A stretch of DNA of 64,000 nt, taken from Prochilodus magdalenae. Lineage: Eukaryota > Chordata > Actinopteri > Characiformes > Prochilodontidae. Where the stretch lies: contig JAMWET010003602.1 of assembly GCA_024036415.1 (NCBI GenBank), positions 769,001 to 833,000 of the forward strand, read 5' to 3'. Shown here piece by piece: positions 16,064 through 27,839 of the stretch (position 1 is its first letter; each line of letters opens with the position of its first letter). The translations under genes were made by a program, and so were the position numbers. The notes under the pieces were generated by a model, which saw nothing but the letters and a program-made list of their open reading frames with translations, did no database searches and had not been told where the DNA came from.

Positions 16064-16133
16064 AGTGTTAATGATGATCTTTTTTTCAGTTTTGCTGAAA
16101 TTACATGAAGCTTTCTCGCCGCGCTGAAACACT
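16064..16133 (+). ncRNA. Box C/D snoRNA, SNORD48-like copy in unit 3
   Basis: Identical to the unit 2 copy: box C ATGATGA at 16071-16077, box D CTGA at 16124-16127, intact terminal stem, shortened D guide. Confidence 0.6.
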
Positions 16134-16257
16134 GAACTGTGAATCAGACGGGAACTCTGCTTTTATTTAAATGTTTAACTTGTGAATGTGTGTCTTGTAG
16201 GATGGAGTTGGCACTGTGGTGGAAGAGAATGGATTGTGCTGAACATGGAGTTCTGCA

Positions 16258-16374
16258 TAGTGAACACAGTACTTCTGTGTGATCGGTATTCCTGTAACTG
16301 GTATAAGAGATTCTGTGCAATATCTGTACAACATATTTCACTAACTGTGCAATATATATATATATTGTGTGTGT

Positions 16375-16411
<37 letters not shown>

Positions 16412-16603
16412 GACACATGTATAATTATATATTGGTAAAGTTTATTTCTGCCAAACAATAGAGATTTATTCATTTCTATAATTTCTTATTTTGTATTTTC
16501 TATAACTTGAACTTGTCTACCTCATGCTCTGTATCGGTATATGCTGCTGTAACAATGTGAATTTCCTCATTCCGGATAATAAAAGGCTATCTTATCTTAA
16601 ACA
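16258..16603 (+). mobile_element. LINE 3' tail inserted in host copy 3
   Basis: Same insertion and same borders as 13218-13560, so it predates the 3-kb tandem duplication. Confidence 0.6.
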
Positions 16604-17750
16604 CGATTTGAAGAAAGTCATTTATGACCTGTACTGTGGACTCTGTACTGGTAGCTGGTGCAAATAAAGCTTTGAATTAATCATTAGTTATTTGAGTTTT
16701 CCTAGTTTGAATGTTAACCGGTTTGAGATTAAGTTTGACATTTAGCAGTCGAGCATGTTTGGTCTAAATGAGTATTTGGGTTTAAGTGATTTAGGTGATT
16801 TGTTTGGGGTGTTTCTGAGGTCCATTCCTTTGTACTCTGTACTTTGTACCTGTTCTATACATACTGTTCCACGGGTAGAGCATATTGGTCAAGGGTCTGG
16901 AAAACATTAATGTTATGAGGATTGGAACCCAGCTAGTTTTGTTCTATCAGAATGTTCTCTGCAAAATGTTTCCAGAATTATTACAGTGCTGTGTGGTGGT
17001 TTGGTTAATCAGGTCACTTAAAAGCGTTTTTACTTTTATTTATGTATTTCTATATTTTTCCAAAATTCCTGTAAAGTAAGCTGAACATTTACGTTTTGAT
17101 GTGAAATTGTTTATACTGTAGGGAAGCTTGGGTCTCTCATGTCTTTTTTTGTGGTAGTGGTAGGAACCAGGAGTCTACTGCACAAATAAACTATAGTATA
17201 ATATAACTATATAGTATATATATATATGTATATACATTAATTTATATTATGATGTTTTCCATGTATCCCTCTAGTGTGAATGGATAAAAAAACATATAAG
17301 ATCAAAGCTACAGTATGCGCCAAACACCATACAGGTAAATTACCTGTAAAAGCTCTGACTCGTTAGGGACCTCAGACACACTTCTGCACCACAACATTAT
17401 ATTAAAACTAGCAACGTAACAAACAAACTCACTGATACAGTGAAATCATGCTAATCAGCGTTACTAAAGTACTTTTATTATGAAAACGGGACTTTTATAT
17501 TGCGTTAGACATTAGTTATGTCGTCTTTCAAATAATATTACTACTAAATCAGCTAAGTGCGTTTATGTATGAATAAAATAAAACACACACTTTAGTACAT
17601 AAATATCCTGAAACTGGATTTTTTTCATTAATTTTGTGACTTTTTGTTTTTTAATTTTAAATTTAATTTTAATTTGATTGCATTTTAATTTAAAAGATCA
17701 TATACAGGTGTGTAGTGTCGCTAGAAGCTGGAGCCTTGACATTTTAAGTG

Positions 17751-19129
17751 AATAGTTTAACCGCTGAACCAGTAATGCTGCTAATTGTTGCTAGTAGTTT
17801 TATCTTATTTAGATTTATTAGATATTTTAGTCATTGTTATTGATATTAGTGTGTCCAAAACCGGTAAAAGTAAATATAATAGCAGTTAAAGTAATCCAAT
17901 TACTCCAAAAGAAAAAGAAACTCAATTATTGCAAGAGAATGCAGAATTGAGGAAATAGAAAATTATACCAAGACAACACAAAACTGAGGAAGCACATAAT
18001 TATTGCAAGAAAATGGTAGAATGGTAGAATTGACAGAATGCAAAAATATTACAAGAGAACACAAAATTGAGGGAATGCAAAACTGCTGCATAAGATGGCA
18101 AAGTTCAAGGAATATAAAATAATTGCAAGAAAACACAAAATTTAGAAAATGCTTAATTATTGTGAGTAAATAAGAAATCATTATGAGCCTCAAAAGCAGG
18201 TAAAATTATTACTGCAAAGGTGAAAAGTCCTTTGAATAAGTCAACAGATTTATGACTTCGTTCTTAAACTGCAGAACTGAATTGAACTGTCAAGTACTTT
18301 TATTGTGAAGACGGGACTTTTATATTGCGTTACACCTTTTTGTTATGTCGTCATTCACATAATATTACTACTAAATCGGCTACTACTACTACTAAAAAGT
18401 GCGTTTATGTCTGTTTCTTTGTTAACATTTCTAGCATGCCTGTGTGCTAAAACACATATTCAATTAAACTATCATTTACAGAGAGACGGTGTTTGCTAAT
18501 AGAAATTATATGACTGTCTATAATTTAAAATGTTAATTAAAACAATACAAAGAGCAAAACCCGAGAATAAAACACACAGTTTAGTACATAAATATCCTTT
18601 TCGCGATTTTTGTGACATTGTTTTTTAATATAAAATTTTATTTTCATTTGAATGCAAATAAATAAATACACAAAATAAAATAAGCAAAATCACATTCAGT
18701 CAAATTACATTCAAATTATAAATAAATAATAAAAACAATAATTCGTCAAAAACAAATACACCATAATAAATCAACCTTTTAAATGCAAGATGGAGGGGTT
18801 TTCACGTTAAAGTCAATAATTACACTTTAAGGGGAAAAAAGTAAAAGAAGAAAAAAATGTCAAATAAATTATTTGTTGTGGCAAAATGCGTTTCAGAATA
18901 GGTTATATTTCTGGAAGAATGAAAGAGGCTCATTGCTATTGTTACTCTCCAACAGCATTAAAGACTATGTAAAAGACCAACATCAGTTTATAAACAAAAA
19001 CTGGAGAAAATATGTTTTGGTCTTTCAGTTTAGAACTGATAATCACGTAATAATCGTGTGATAGTTTAATGTCATTTAACCAATAAACTAATTACTGAAT
19101 TATTAAAGATATATTTACGATCTGAAGGA
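17751..19129. repeat. Unit 3 flank: decayed repeat array and duplicated C6orf47 upstream sequence
   Basis: Contains the third ATTGCAAGAGAATGC array at 17920-18190, a segment at 18290-18400 similar to 14470-14570 and 17460-17560, and 18430-19130 similar to 10250-10570. No coding gene is seen. Confidence 0.6.
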
Positions 19130-19650
19130 CAGCAGTAGCTTATGACCAGGTTACATGACGTCAACGTGAAGCGAGCCACATTCGTCCGGGTGAAGTTTGC
19201 TGTTGTAGCAGTCGGCTAACTAGTTAGCAGATTAGCCAAACCGACGCCGGATGAGCACTCCGATGATGTAGCTAGTAAACAAACATATATTTTCAATAAT
19301 TATGTCTTAATTTAAAGGATTATATACAGCTGTCTAGTGTCGCTGGAAGCTGGAACCTTGACATTTGAAGGGAATAGTTTAATCACCGGACCGGTAAAGC
19401 TGCTAATCGTTGCTAACTCTGAGGTACCAGCTAGCAGTGGTAGCTAAGTTAGTCGTTATAATTGACATTATTGTGTTCAAAACGGGTAAAAGTAAATTTA
19501 ATAGCGGTCAAAATGAGCTGTTCAATAGATAACTAAAGCTCGTTCACTTTTAATCCAACTATCTACGTGTTTTTAACGTTGTTGTTGTTTTTCTGGACCG
19601 TCAGTTTAGGGCTGGGCGGGTGTGTCTCCAGCTAACCCGTCTAGGTGAAC
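19130..19650 (+). promoter_or_regulatory. Probable C6orf47 promoter with CRE octamer
   Basis: Contains the palindromic CRE TGACGTCA at 19156-19163. A possible non-coding first exon ends at 19644 (donor GTGAAC). The coding exon begins at 19908 after a TTTCGTTTAG acceptor, so a 5' untranslated exon must exist upstream. Its position is my inference. Confidence 0.45.
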
Positions 19651-19916
19651 TTGTTTTCCAGCACAGGTGTATGTGCTGGCCGACGACTCTTAATATTCTC
19701 AGATCAGACTAAAGATGGCATTTGCTTGTGGCCAGGAGAGCTTTGGCATGTCCCCTTCAAGACACCTTTAAAGATGATTTGCTGTTTATGCCAAAAGTGG
19801 TCACTTTTCTACTAGTGTGTGCTTTGAATGTGAATTAGTGCTCCTTTATCTTGTAGTTTAGATTAAGTTATAGCTCAAAAGGATCTAATTTATACTCTTT
19901 CGTTTAGCCAAAAGCC

Positions 19917-20837
19917 ATGACAGCTGTTGTAGGACGTGTCTGGGCATGGGTGAGCCCAGGAAACCTGTATCGCCCTTGGGGCACCAAAGCCAAACCTGAA
20001 AAAACCTTCCCAAGTGAGGGTCAGCAGAAAAGCAGGTGGAGCCTGTGGGGGTTGACCTCCTGGGTTTGGGGTGGGAAGAAGATTCAAAGTGACCAAACGA
20101 CACCAACAGAGGAGTTCTGGGAGGCACAGGAGACGTACAAGCCCTTAGAGATTGAAGATTTGAGTGCGGCAGAGACGGAGAAAGTGGCTCCGCCGACTGC
20201 TCCACGTTGGTGGAGCAGGATGCTCCCTTCTACCTACTTCTTTTGGCCGAGAGCAGCCAAAGCTGATGGACTACGGCAGAGAAAGCTTGCTGGCTGGAAC
20301 GAGACCTTTGAAAGGGGCTTTGACACCAGAGATGGGGATCTTTCAGACTATGGTACCCCTCCTCCGTCTCCCACGCCTCCTGCAACAAAGCCATCTCCGT
20401 TTCAGGTCTTGGCCCGCACGTGGACTGGAGAAATCCTTCCAGAACACTATGAGATATGCTTCAATTTTCTTCGCCACCTCTTCGACCTGTTTGTGGTTGG
20501 GTTCCTGTGGACTGTCTCCCCACCAACTAAGTTCATTCTTGATGTTCTCGGTGTACAGGGGGGCCTGAAACTGTGGCTGCATGGCATGGCCATGTTTTTA
20601 GTGTCTTCTGTAGGGATGGCTGGTCTGCTGTGGCTGGTTCAGGAGTACCTGCCTCAGTTTGCCCTGATTTATGGCATCGTTCAAGCCCTGGTCATTTCTG
20701 TCAGCCTCCGACAGAGTGTAATCTTGGGAGCAGAGGACGACGGGATAGATGGAAGGAATGAAGATGAAGAGGAGGAACAGGAGGAGGAGGAGAAAGATGA
20801 TGAACGAGACAGAACAAGTCATGGTACTTTGGAATGA
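19917..20837 (+). CDS. C6orf47: C6orf47 (G4) orthologue, multi-pass membrane-like protein
   Basis: Single uninterrupted frame of 306 residues plus stop TGA, beginning MTAVVGRVWAWV. The function of this family is not established. The recognisable core is residues about 177-264: ICFNFLRHLFDLF, then LGVQGGLKLWLHG, then FALIYGIVQALVISVSLRQ. It matches the human C6orf47 pattern LGLRGPLGLWLHG and FGLLQALVLAVSLRE (recalled). Three hydrophobic segments (about 181-200, 220-240 and 246-264) suggest a membrane protein. The N-terminal half is Trp- and Pro-rich, and the C-terminus is a strongly acidic Glu/Asp tail (273-295). Human C6orf47 is about 294 residues, a similar length. The coding exon follows a 3' splice site at 19906-19907. 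The next gene to the left is the SNHG32-like snoRNA host, and both are in human MHC class III. No defect seen. Confidence 0.88.
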   Translation: MTAVVGRVWAWVSPGNLYRPWGTKAKPEKTFPSEGQQKSRWSLWGLTSWVWGGKKIQSDQTTPTEEFWEAQETYKPLEIEDLSAAETEKVAPPTAPRWWSRMLPSTYFFWPRAAKADGLRQRKLAGWNETFERGFDTRDGDLSDYGTPPPSPTPPATKPSPFQVLARTWTGEILPEHYEICFNFLRHLFDLFVVGFLWTVSPPTKFILDVLGVQGGLKLWLHGMAMFLVSSVGMAGLLWLVQEYLPQFALIYGIVQALVISVSLRQSVILGAEDDGIDGRNEDEEEEQEEEEKDDERDRTSHGTLE

Positions 20838-23106
20838 ATGGATGTGCCTTGAAAAAAAAGTCACTTTTGGGTAGGTACTCCAAAGTTATCATGTTATACA
20901 GCAAAGAAGCATGTTTCTTTTATATAGAAAGAAATGCATCTGTTGATGCAGAAGAAGAAAAGTTACCACAGCATGAATTACAGTTTGTGTCTGGATTTGC
21001 TGTGCTTTTTTCATGGTGGTTTTCCACAGTGCTTCAGTCCTACAATTCTGTTTCGTCCAGACCTAACCCATTTGTTTCAGTGTCCTGACCATTTGCTGCA
21101 GGGAGTGCTATTTTAATCCCGCAACCGCTGTAAAGCAACTGTGACATTTTCCAAGGGCCATGAAACCAGTGTGAAATAGTGATGTGGAGAAGCTTGCTTC
21201 TTTTAGATCACCAAGAGCATTTACATACACTTTGTAATCCAATAACTGCAGGACATCAGATTTTGTTAGGAATCTGATCAGTGTGTCTACATGAATCAGG
21301 CAGTAATCAGATTTCTGCTTTGCAATTAGCCAATAAACTCACAGAGGATGATGTGACAAGCACGAAACTGGAACTTATTGTTAAAAACACAATTCTATTT
21401 GAAAATACGAATATACATCATCTTAAAGACAGAAAATATTCTTCCTTCATTTTACCAAGCATTGGTTTCAGTGTCACTCCAAATGTCTTGTGTTTACTGT
21501 GTTAACTCCACATAACCCCATATGTGGACTGCGTAAGACCACAGTGCCGTATGTGTCACAAGCCCTTAAAACGGCTGGAAAGTTGCTTATACAGCTTTTT
21601 CCTAAGTGACCTATACTGGTCATCCTGGATGCAGTTACATGACAGTTGGTGAATTTGTGAACATGTGACCTCATTTGCAGAATGGTAATGTGCACAAGAC
21701 AATCAGATCATTCAAAGAAATTATAATGCTTTAATAACATGTTCTTTATGACCCCATTTATAGAAGAGAATGATAGAATATAAGTTATGAAATGGTTGTT
21801 GAGACAAATGTTAGAAGTATTTTGACCTCAAAATATGTACAGCAGATGCCATGAGCCCTCTTAATCCCAATAAGGCTGATTAAAAAAAAAGTCTTCTAAC
21901 AGATCTATAGTCTTATAAATGCTGATTGCTTATTTTTGTATCGTGGTCATGTTTTACACATGAATAGACAATAATCCTAAAAGAAATCAAAAGTAAAGGT
22001 GTGCTGAGAAAAACAAATGAACTCAAAGTAAGGGTGTAAATGCACTGAGAATTCACTGATTACTGACCCAGAATCCAGCTCTCTTCTTTTGGTATTGGAT
22101 ATATGGGATTGTAAGTCATTCTGAGTGGTTTGATGTGAAATGATTACTTGTATAGAAACTAAACTGACTTGTTCCTGTCACACCGAAACCCCTCTGCATG
22201 AATTTGTTTACATCGTAACCATTTCATTTTGTGAAGCTGTAAATTTGTAGTAGGTCACAATTTTAAATCTATTTTGCATAATGTTTTGAGCCTTTGGTTA
22301 CACCTGTCTCTTTTCTCAGGTTGTCTATGGCGTCCTGCAAGGAGTTCTGTGCCTAGCTATGATGTAGCTACATACTGACCACTGGAAAAGACAGTCTAGG
22401 AGCGAGCCACATGGGACTGATTAAGGCTGTAAGATGTCATTGAGCATTTGAAGAGGACATTAACTTCACCAGCAATCTTTATTCTCAGTTTAATTTAACC
22501 ATTCACTACAAACACCACTAATCTTTAAGGCACAACCCTTTCTTTCCCCACAGTTCTAATGTATTTTATATGAAACTCTAAGAGGAAAAGTGCAATGGCC
22601 AAAAGATGAAAGATTTAAATAGTTCTTCAGCATTTCTGCCAGTGAGACTACGAAAAGTTGAAAGTCAGCGATAACTTCCACAACATTCTTTCTGCAAAGA
22701 AACTCTACAGCGTTTGAGGAACGTGGAGAGATTTCCCCTTGTTACCCTTTCCAGATCATTTTAGCCAAGAACTTCTAGAGGAATTTATGGAGCTGTTTGT
22801 GTTTTTATCCTTTTGAACGAGGAGATTTAGAAGGGAAAGCTTTATCAAACCTGAATGTGGAATTGTAGAGATTTTAGGGTTTCTTGTCACCACCAGCTAT
22901 TTAACTTCAGATGTCTTCTTTTTAATGCAACATTGCCTGACAACCTTTATTGTACTTTAAGTTACAGTATTTGTTTTTTTATTGTACCTTCTGTCATTTG
23001 CATCATTACTTTATGAAGATGTGCAGTTTATGCCTATTTACACAGCAAGTCCAGATACATGGAGTCTTCTTTGTAAAGGTACTTGGGAACTTTGTGGTCA
23101 GATAGG
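20838..23106 (+). other. C6orf47 3' flank and probable long 3' untranslated region
   Basis: No second coding gene recognised apart from the exon-like segment at 22320-22367. Several AATAAA-like signals exist and I cannot tell which ends the transcript. Confidence 0.4.
22320..22367 (+). other. Exon-like segment: strong acceptor, 15 codons, stop
   Basis: The pyrimidine tract CCTGTCTCTTTTCTCAG ends at 22319 and is followed by VVYGVLQGVLCLAMM and TAG at 22365-22367. The peptide resembles the C6orf47 core segment IYGIVQALVISV, 1.6 kb upstream. It could be an alternative last exon of C6orf47 or a relic of an older spliced form. It could also be chance. Confidence 0.3.
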
Positions 23107-23675
23107 CCTTAGTGCTGGGCAGCATCGATAAAATTCAACATCACAGTATTAGCTGAACGTCTGCCTGTCAGGTATAAGTTAGCAATGTTAATAACCCCAT
23201 ATTTCTTGAATACTCCTATTCTGTGGTAAAAGGATGTCCTTCATAGCTTGGTTGGGCTGCTCTATTCTGCTTCTAGAACTAGACGGAAAAGCTAAAAAAG
23301 CCCATTTCAGCTTGGAAAAAAGCCATCTAGTAAGTTATAATGTAAAAATGTCTCATAGGTACTCACTTAATGTCACATAATAATAATAATGCTAACTGCT
23401 GAATCCTTGCATTCATCCTCAGCAGCGTCAGTGTATCAGCTTTCCGCTTTTAAGTTTTCACACTTTTTTGAACTAAACTGAGCAGAAAATAATTACTACT
23501 GTTGCAGTATTATCAGTATCTTACGAACTTGAAATCGTTTCTAAATAGCCTGTAAAGCGTTATATTTAGGGCTGGGCAATATGCCAAATATATTGATATT
23601 GACAGAATAAATAAATATATTAACTACATTGTGCATAAATATAGACACACTGTTTTGTATAGTGGCAATTGCAAG

Positions 23676-23738
<63 letters not shown>

Positions 23739-24157
23739 ACTATACAATACAGTATGCTTTTCAGAACATTTTGGTAATAACAGCAAATTTTTATTAAAAT
23801 AGTTTTTACTAGTATGTTTTAATGTGCAGGTTCTTTTTCCTCCGTTTCAACTGATTAGCGGTCTGGAAAAATAATATTGTGACATTGTGTTCATGAAGTA
23901 TCACAATATATTCATCATTGTGAGCTCATAAATATGATTTATTTATAAGTAAAAATGAGTTAAACCGATTTACTAAATTGATTTTATAGCAAATTAAATT
24001 TACTGCTTATATAGCTTTTTTTTTTTTTTAATCTGCTTAAAACCGTCTGAAGGAAGTGTTATGGTGGTAAGGTTTATCAATTATCTGTTTTACTAAAACA
24101 GGATACTTAACAAACTGATATGCTGGTACAGACAGAAGTATTGCCCAGCACTAAAGG
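23107..24157. mobile_element. Non-autonomous DNA transposon with TIRs (TTAGTGCTGGGCA)
   Basis: Left end CCTTAGTGCTGGGCAGC at 23107-23123 and right end TTGCCCAGCACTAAAGG at 24141-24157 are inverted repeats of about 15 bp. No transposase frame inside. hAT-like by the look of the ends. A second end-like sequence GGGCTGGGCAATATGCC at 23569 may be a nested element. Confidence 0.6.
23680..23735. repeat. (TA)n microsatellite
   Basis: TA run inside the transposon at 23107-24157. Confidence 0.9.
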
Positions 24158-25782
24158 ACGTGACATGATGTAATGGCCTCTGCGGGGCAGAGCATTTAAG
24201 CGCTGACCACCATGTTCCACCATATGTACTAATGCATTTCTTTTTGTCGACTGTTGCAACCCATCCAGAATGTTCCTACACTACATTTTCTGTTTAATGA
24301 ATCCGATCTTTGAATAATTCCTTAAGGAACATCATCAGGGTTTGTTTTCATGTTTGCTTCTATGTGCTCTGGTGAGATGAACTGCATGTTGTGTTGTAAT
24401 CAAGCCCAGTTGTTTAATCTCACGTCATGATGGCCATTTTATCTGTTTGTTGCATTTCGGATTGTTGTCTTTCGGTCACCACGTGCCTCACGTTATTCGT
24501 TACATGTTGTCAGTGAGGGTTTATTTTTATAGCCGCATGTTTTGCAGCACGACACACTTTATTGTTTGCAGATAAACGTCACGCCTTCTAGGATGTCTGC
24601 ACTTTCTGTCCTTTTCCTTCTTACTAGCCTTTTTTTATAAGTGTCCACTATGGGTGTATCAGTGCATGGTTAGTGGTATATTCTAGGACATCGGAATTTC
24701 TATCACAGTAAATACAATTTTTTGAACCGCTCTGCTGTCATGTGTACCTCCAATACCTCCATCCAGCTATTACAGATTGGACACACCTTATTTAACATAG
24801 CACAGTTGATGCTTTTTGAGATTTTTACTTTTGTAACTGTGTCAGCGCACTGATTAAAAACCCAGTGAAGTAAATAGAAATGTGGTGTACATTTGGTAGG
24901 ACAGCCACAACCTGTCCTGAGACTGTATGGATGCGTTGTGACAGAGAATGTGAGCCTTCAAACTCTTCTTCTTCTACATAAAGACCAACTTCTTAAATAA
25001 TCACTGTCTGGCACACTGAGCCTGGATTACTTGCTATAGCTGAAATAAATCTCTTTTTTTTTTCCTGTGGAGCATCTACGCACGGTGGTGGTGTGTGTGT
25101 CCTTGTTTCATAACTGATGTGCTGACCTCAGGTCCATCTGGTTAAGTATCCTGCACGAGGCCGAGAATAAACAAGCTTGAGTAAGCGAAAGAGAGGGCAG
25201 AAATGGATGCTGTTAGTTTAATCCGTTTTATTGAGGCCCCAAGTGCAACTCAGTACCTGAACACGCCTTGATGCAAGTCTGTAGTTTGGTCCACTGCTTG
25301 TGAAAAAACGACACTGGTAACAAAAGCGGTTTCATTTTATTTGGGGATGTTTGCTTATTAGTCATTATGTTCATCTAGGAAGAAAACTGTAAGACCCTAA
25401 TCTGACGGGGACAGTTATGGTGGTCTTAACAGGTGTTTTTCTGCTGACACTGCAGTAATACAGTGTATTATACATATAGTCAATGCCACTTGCTCCATCT
25501 GAGAGAGGAGGCTTTAGGGCTGCAGTTAAACCATGTTTCTGTGTAGCGTAATTTGTGAGTGTGGTTGCACTGGTTGTCTTTGGTGTCTGGTTTATGCTGG
25601 AGGTGACCTTTCCCAGTGTTTGCTCTGCAATTCATGTGTTTTTTTCTGCTGGTGTAAATAAAAGGGCACCTCGCATGGGAGAAATAAGGGCCTCTACTAC
25701 ACCTACTTCTCCTGTGAGTGTACAGTATATGCACACAGACATATCAGAGTATTAAAACTACCTCCCTGGCTAAATGCAGTGT
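24158..25782. other. Intergenic, no gene seen
   Basis: AT-rich, short open frames only, no splice-supported conserved peptide recognised. Possible polyA signals near 25041 and 25165 could belong to C6orf47. Confidence 0.5.
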
Positions 25783-26290
25783 CTGTTTTATCAGCTCAAC
25801 TGACTATAGCAGCACTGTGTAGTTCTACAGTTACAGATTGTAGTCCATCTCTTTCTCTGTATACTTTACTACCCTGTTCTTTAATGGTCAGGACCCCCAC
25901 AGGACCACCACAGAGCAGGTATTATTTATACAATACAGTGACACAGACATGGTGCTGGTGTGAGCAAAGTGTTTAAATACCACAGTGTCCTTACTGGACT
26001 GAAAACTGTCCACCAACCAAACTGTCCAGTCAACAGCATCTTGTAACCACAGATGAAGGATTACAGGATGACCAACAATGTACATCTACAAGGTGCTGTG
26101 TCTGATCCACTCGCACCAGCACGAGTCACTGCAGTGCTGAGAATGATTCACCACCCACATCATAGCTTCTTGGTGGGGGTCCTGACCATTAAAGAACAGG
26201 TTAATGTATACAGAGAAACAGATGGACTACAGTCTGTAACTGTAGAACTACACAGTGCTCCTATATGGTCAGAGGAGCTGATAAAATGGA
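25783..26290. mobile_element. Long-palindrome MITE, copy 1
   Basis: The left arm TTTTATCAGCTC...AGTTCTACAGTTACAG is repeated inverted at the right (CTGTAACTGTAGAACTA...GAGCTGATAAAA). The inner arms GGTCAGGACCCCCACAGGACC and GTGGGGGTCCTGACC also pair. Related copies are at 56933-57265 and 59716-60160. A 120-codon frame across it is non-coding. Confidence 0.7.
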
Positions 26291-27839
26291 TAACCAGTGT
26301 AGATGGTGTTTTTTTTATAGATTCTGCACTATTTCTAGGTCCCTACTCTAGTGGTCTAGGTTTGGAGACTGCTGACACCCTGGTACAAAGATGTCATATA
26401 GGTCTTTTCTATTGATGGTCATGTTCAGAAGACTGAGGAGCATTTGATATTGAGATTTCAGCATAACTTGGGTGCATGCTGTCAATTAAAGGAGGACACT
26501 AAGGAAACACACATTCTGGAATCAATGTTAAACTTCTACGTTTTCTATTCTAGCTGTTATGCTGATAATAGAACTTGTAATGAAAGCCCAACACAAGGAA
26601 TGCAAAATAGAAGCCCCCAGCACACACACACTCTGCAACATGGACGATTTTTCAATCCTGTAACTGAATGAAAATTTGACAAGAAATTGCAACATAAGCT
26701 TAATATATTTATTAAGGTTAAATCAGCTCTGTTATCATTTCTGCTATGTACATACAAGTGCAGTCACATTATAGGAAGCCTTGATACTTGACTGAACATG
26801 TGGGTGTTCGGGAAATCCGTATAATAAGCTGTAAACAGTTGTAAGTAGGCATGTCGAACCGCCGAAGTTGAGTTTGTTAAGCACTGTGTGAACCCCATCA
26901 AAATCTCGATCCTGTTTTAAAGCTGAACCATTTACAACCAGTATGTAAAGCCCAGGGAGAGGGGCGTGGGTTATGTAGGTGTGAGAACTCCTGCATAGCT
27001 GAGCTGATTTACCTCCTCCAGCACAACAACTCAACCTGGTAACAGCTAATCAGTTAAATTGGGTGCACTTGAGAAGGTAAATGACCGAACTGTGCAGGAA
27101 TCCAGCCTTACAGGACTGAAGTTCTCCACCCCTGCCATAGGCCTTGCATGGGCACCTGTATTCCACTTTTTGATTACTGTTCTTGCACACACAAGTCAGG
27201 ATCCAGGTGTTAGTCTAAAGTGTTAAACTCAGAGGGACTCCAAGTCTGAAACTATATGTCCACGTGTTCCATATTTATGTGCTGTAGTTATATATGACTC
27301 CACCTTAAAGGAATGCTTCACGGTCTTTGCACACATTTCTATCTGCAGCATGTATACAGTACAGTGTGTTGACTGAGAATACATTGGTTTCCAAAAGTCT
27401 GGCTGCCCGTGGTCATATTACCATTGTGCTGGTTATGTAAGAGTTAATAAATAAATACATGCTCTACAGTAAACACACTTCTGCACATCTGAGACACAGT
27501 TACAGTTTATTACCTGACTATAACATGCATCATATGTCAAAATAATAAGGCCAGGTTCACAAACGACCTGCAACCTCACATTAAACTGTCTAGAGGTGTG
27601 TTCTCTGTAGAGCATGTAGCTTATTAACACTTAGAAACTCAACTTGTGTCATCTGACTCGTGGACACTTCTACACACAACTCTAGAGCACTTTTTAAAAA
27701 GATGTTCCTCAAGTGCTCTTTAGCAAAGATATTGGCTCCCATGAACACTCTGAAAGAACCACTTTTGGTCTGAATCAATCTGAAGTATCATTTTACATGT
27801 AGATGGTTCTCCAAGTGTTCAAAAGCATTTTACCACCTT
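26291..27839. other. Intergenic, no gene seen
   Basis: Only short frames and no conserved peptide recognised. Confidence 0.5.

Larger units (their letters stand above)
15779..16685 (+). pseudogene. snoRNA host gene copy 3 (internally deleted, may still be transcribed)
   Basis: Same structure as copy 2: TATAAAG at 15779-15785, CCCTCTGTCTG from 15804, donor GTGGGT at 15836, middle exon about 15978-16026, last exon from 16201 and an AATAAA near 16660. Same loss of both SNORD52-like genes and same LINE-tail insertion, so it derives from copy 2 or the reverse. A 15-base direct repeat (GCTGCTGAGTTTATG) is added after the first donor. Confidence 0.65.
14752..17750 (+). repeat. Tandem segmental duplication, copy B
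   Basis: Second copy of 11705-14751. The internal junction reads ATTTTAAGTGCTTCC (14747-14761). The left end of copy A has AAGTGCTTCC and the right end of copy B has ATTTTAAGTG, so the two ends share AAGTG, a 5-bp microhomology at the duplication joint. Confidence 0.95.

Noticed and set aside
20164..20568. 134-codon frame overlapping C6orf47
   Set aside because: It is a +1-type shadow of the C6orf47 coding region, whose own frame has the recognisable conserved core.
26053..26415. 120-codon open frame
   Set aside because: Lies in the right arm of the palindromic MITE; the same sequence recurs in other copies without an open frame.
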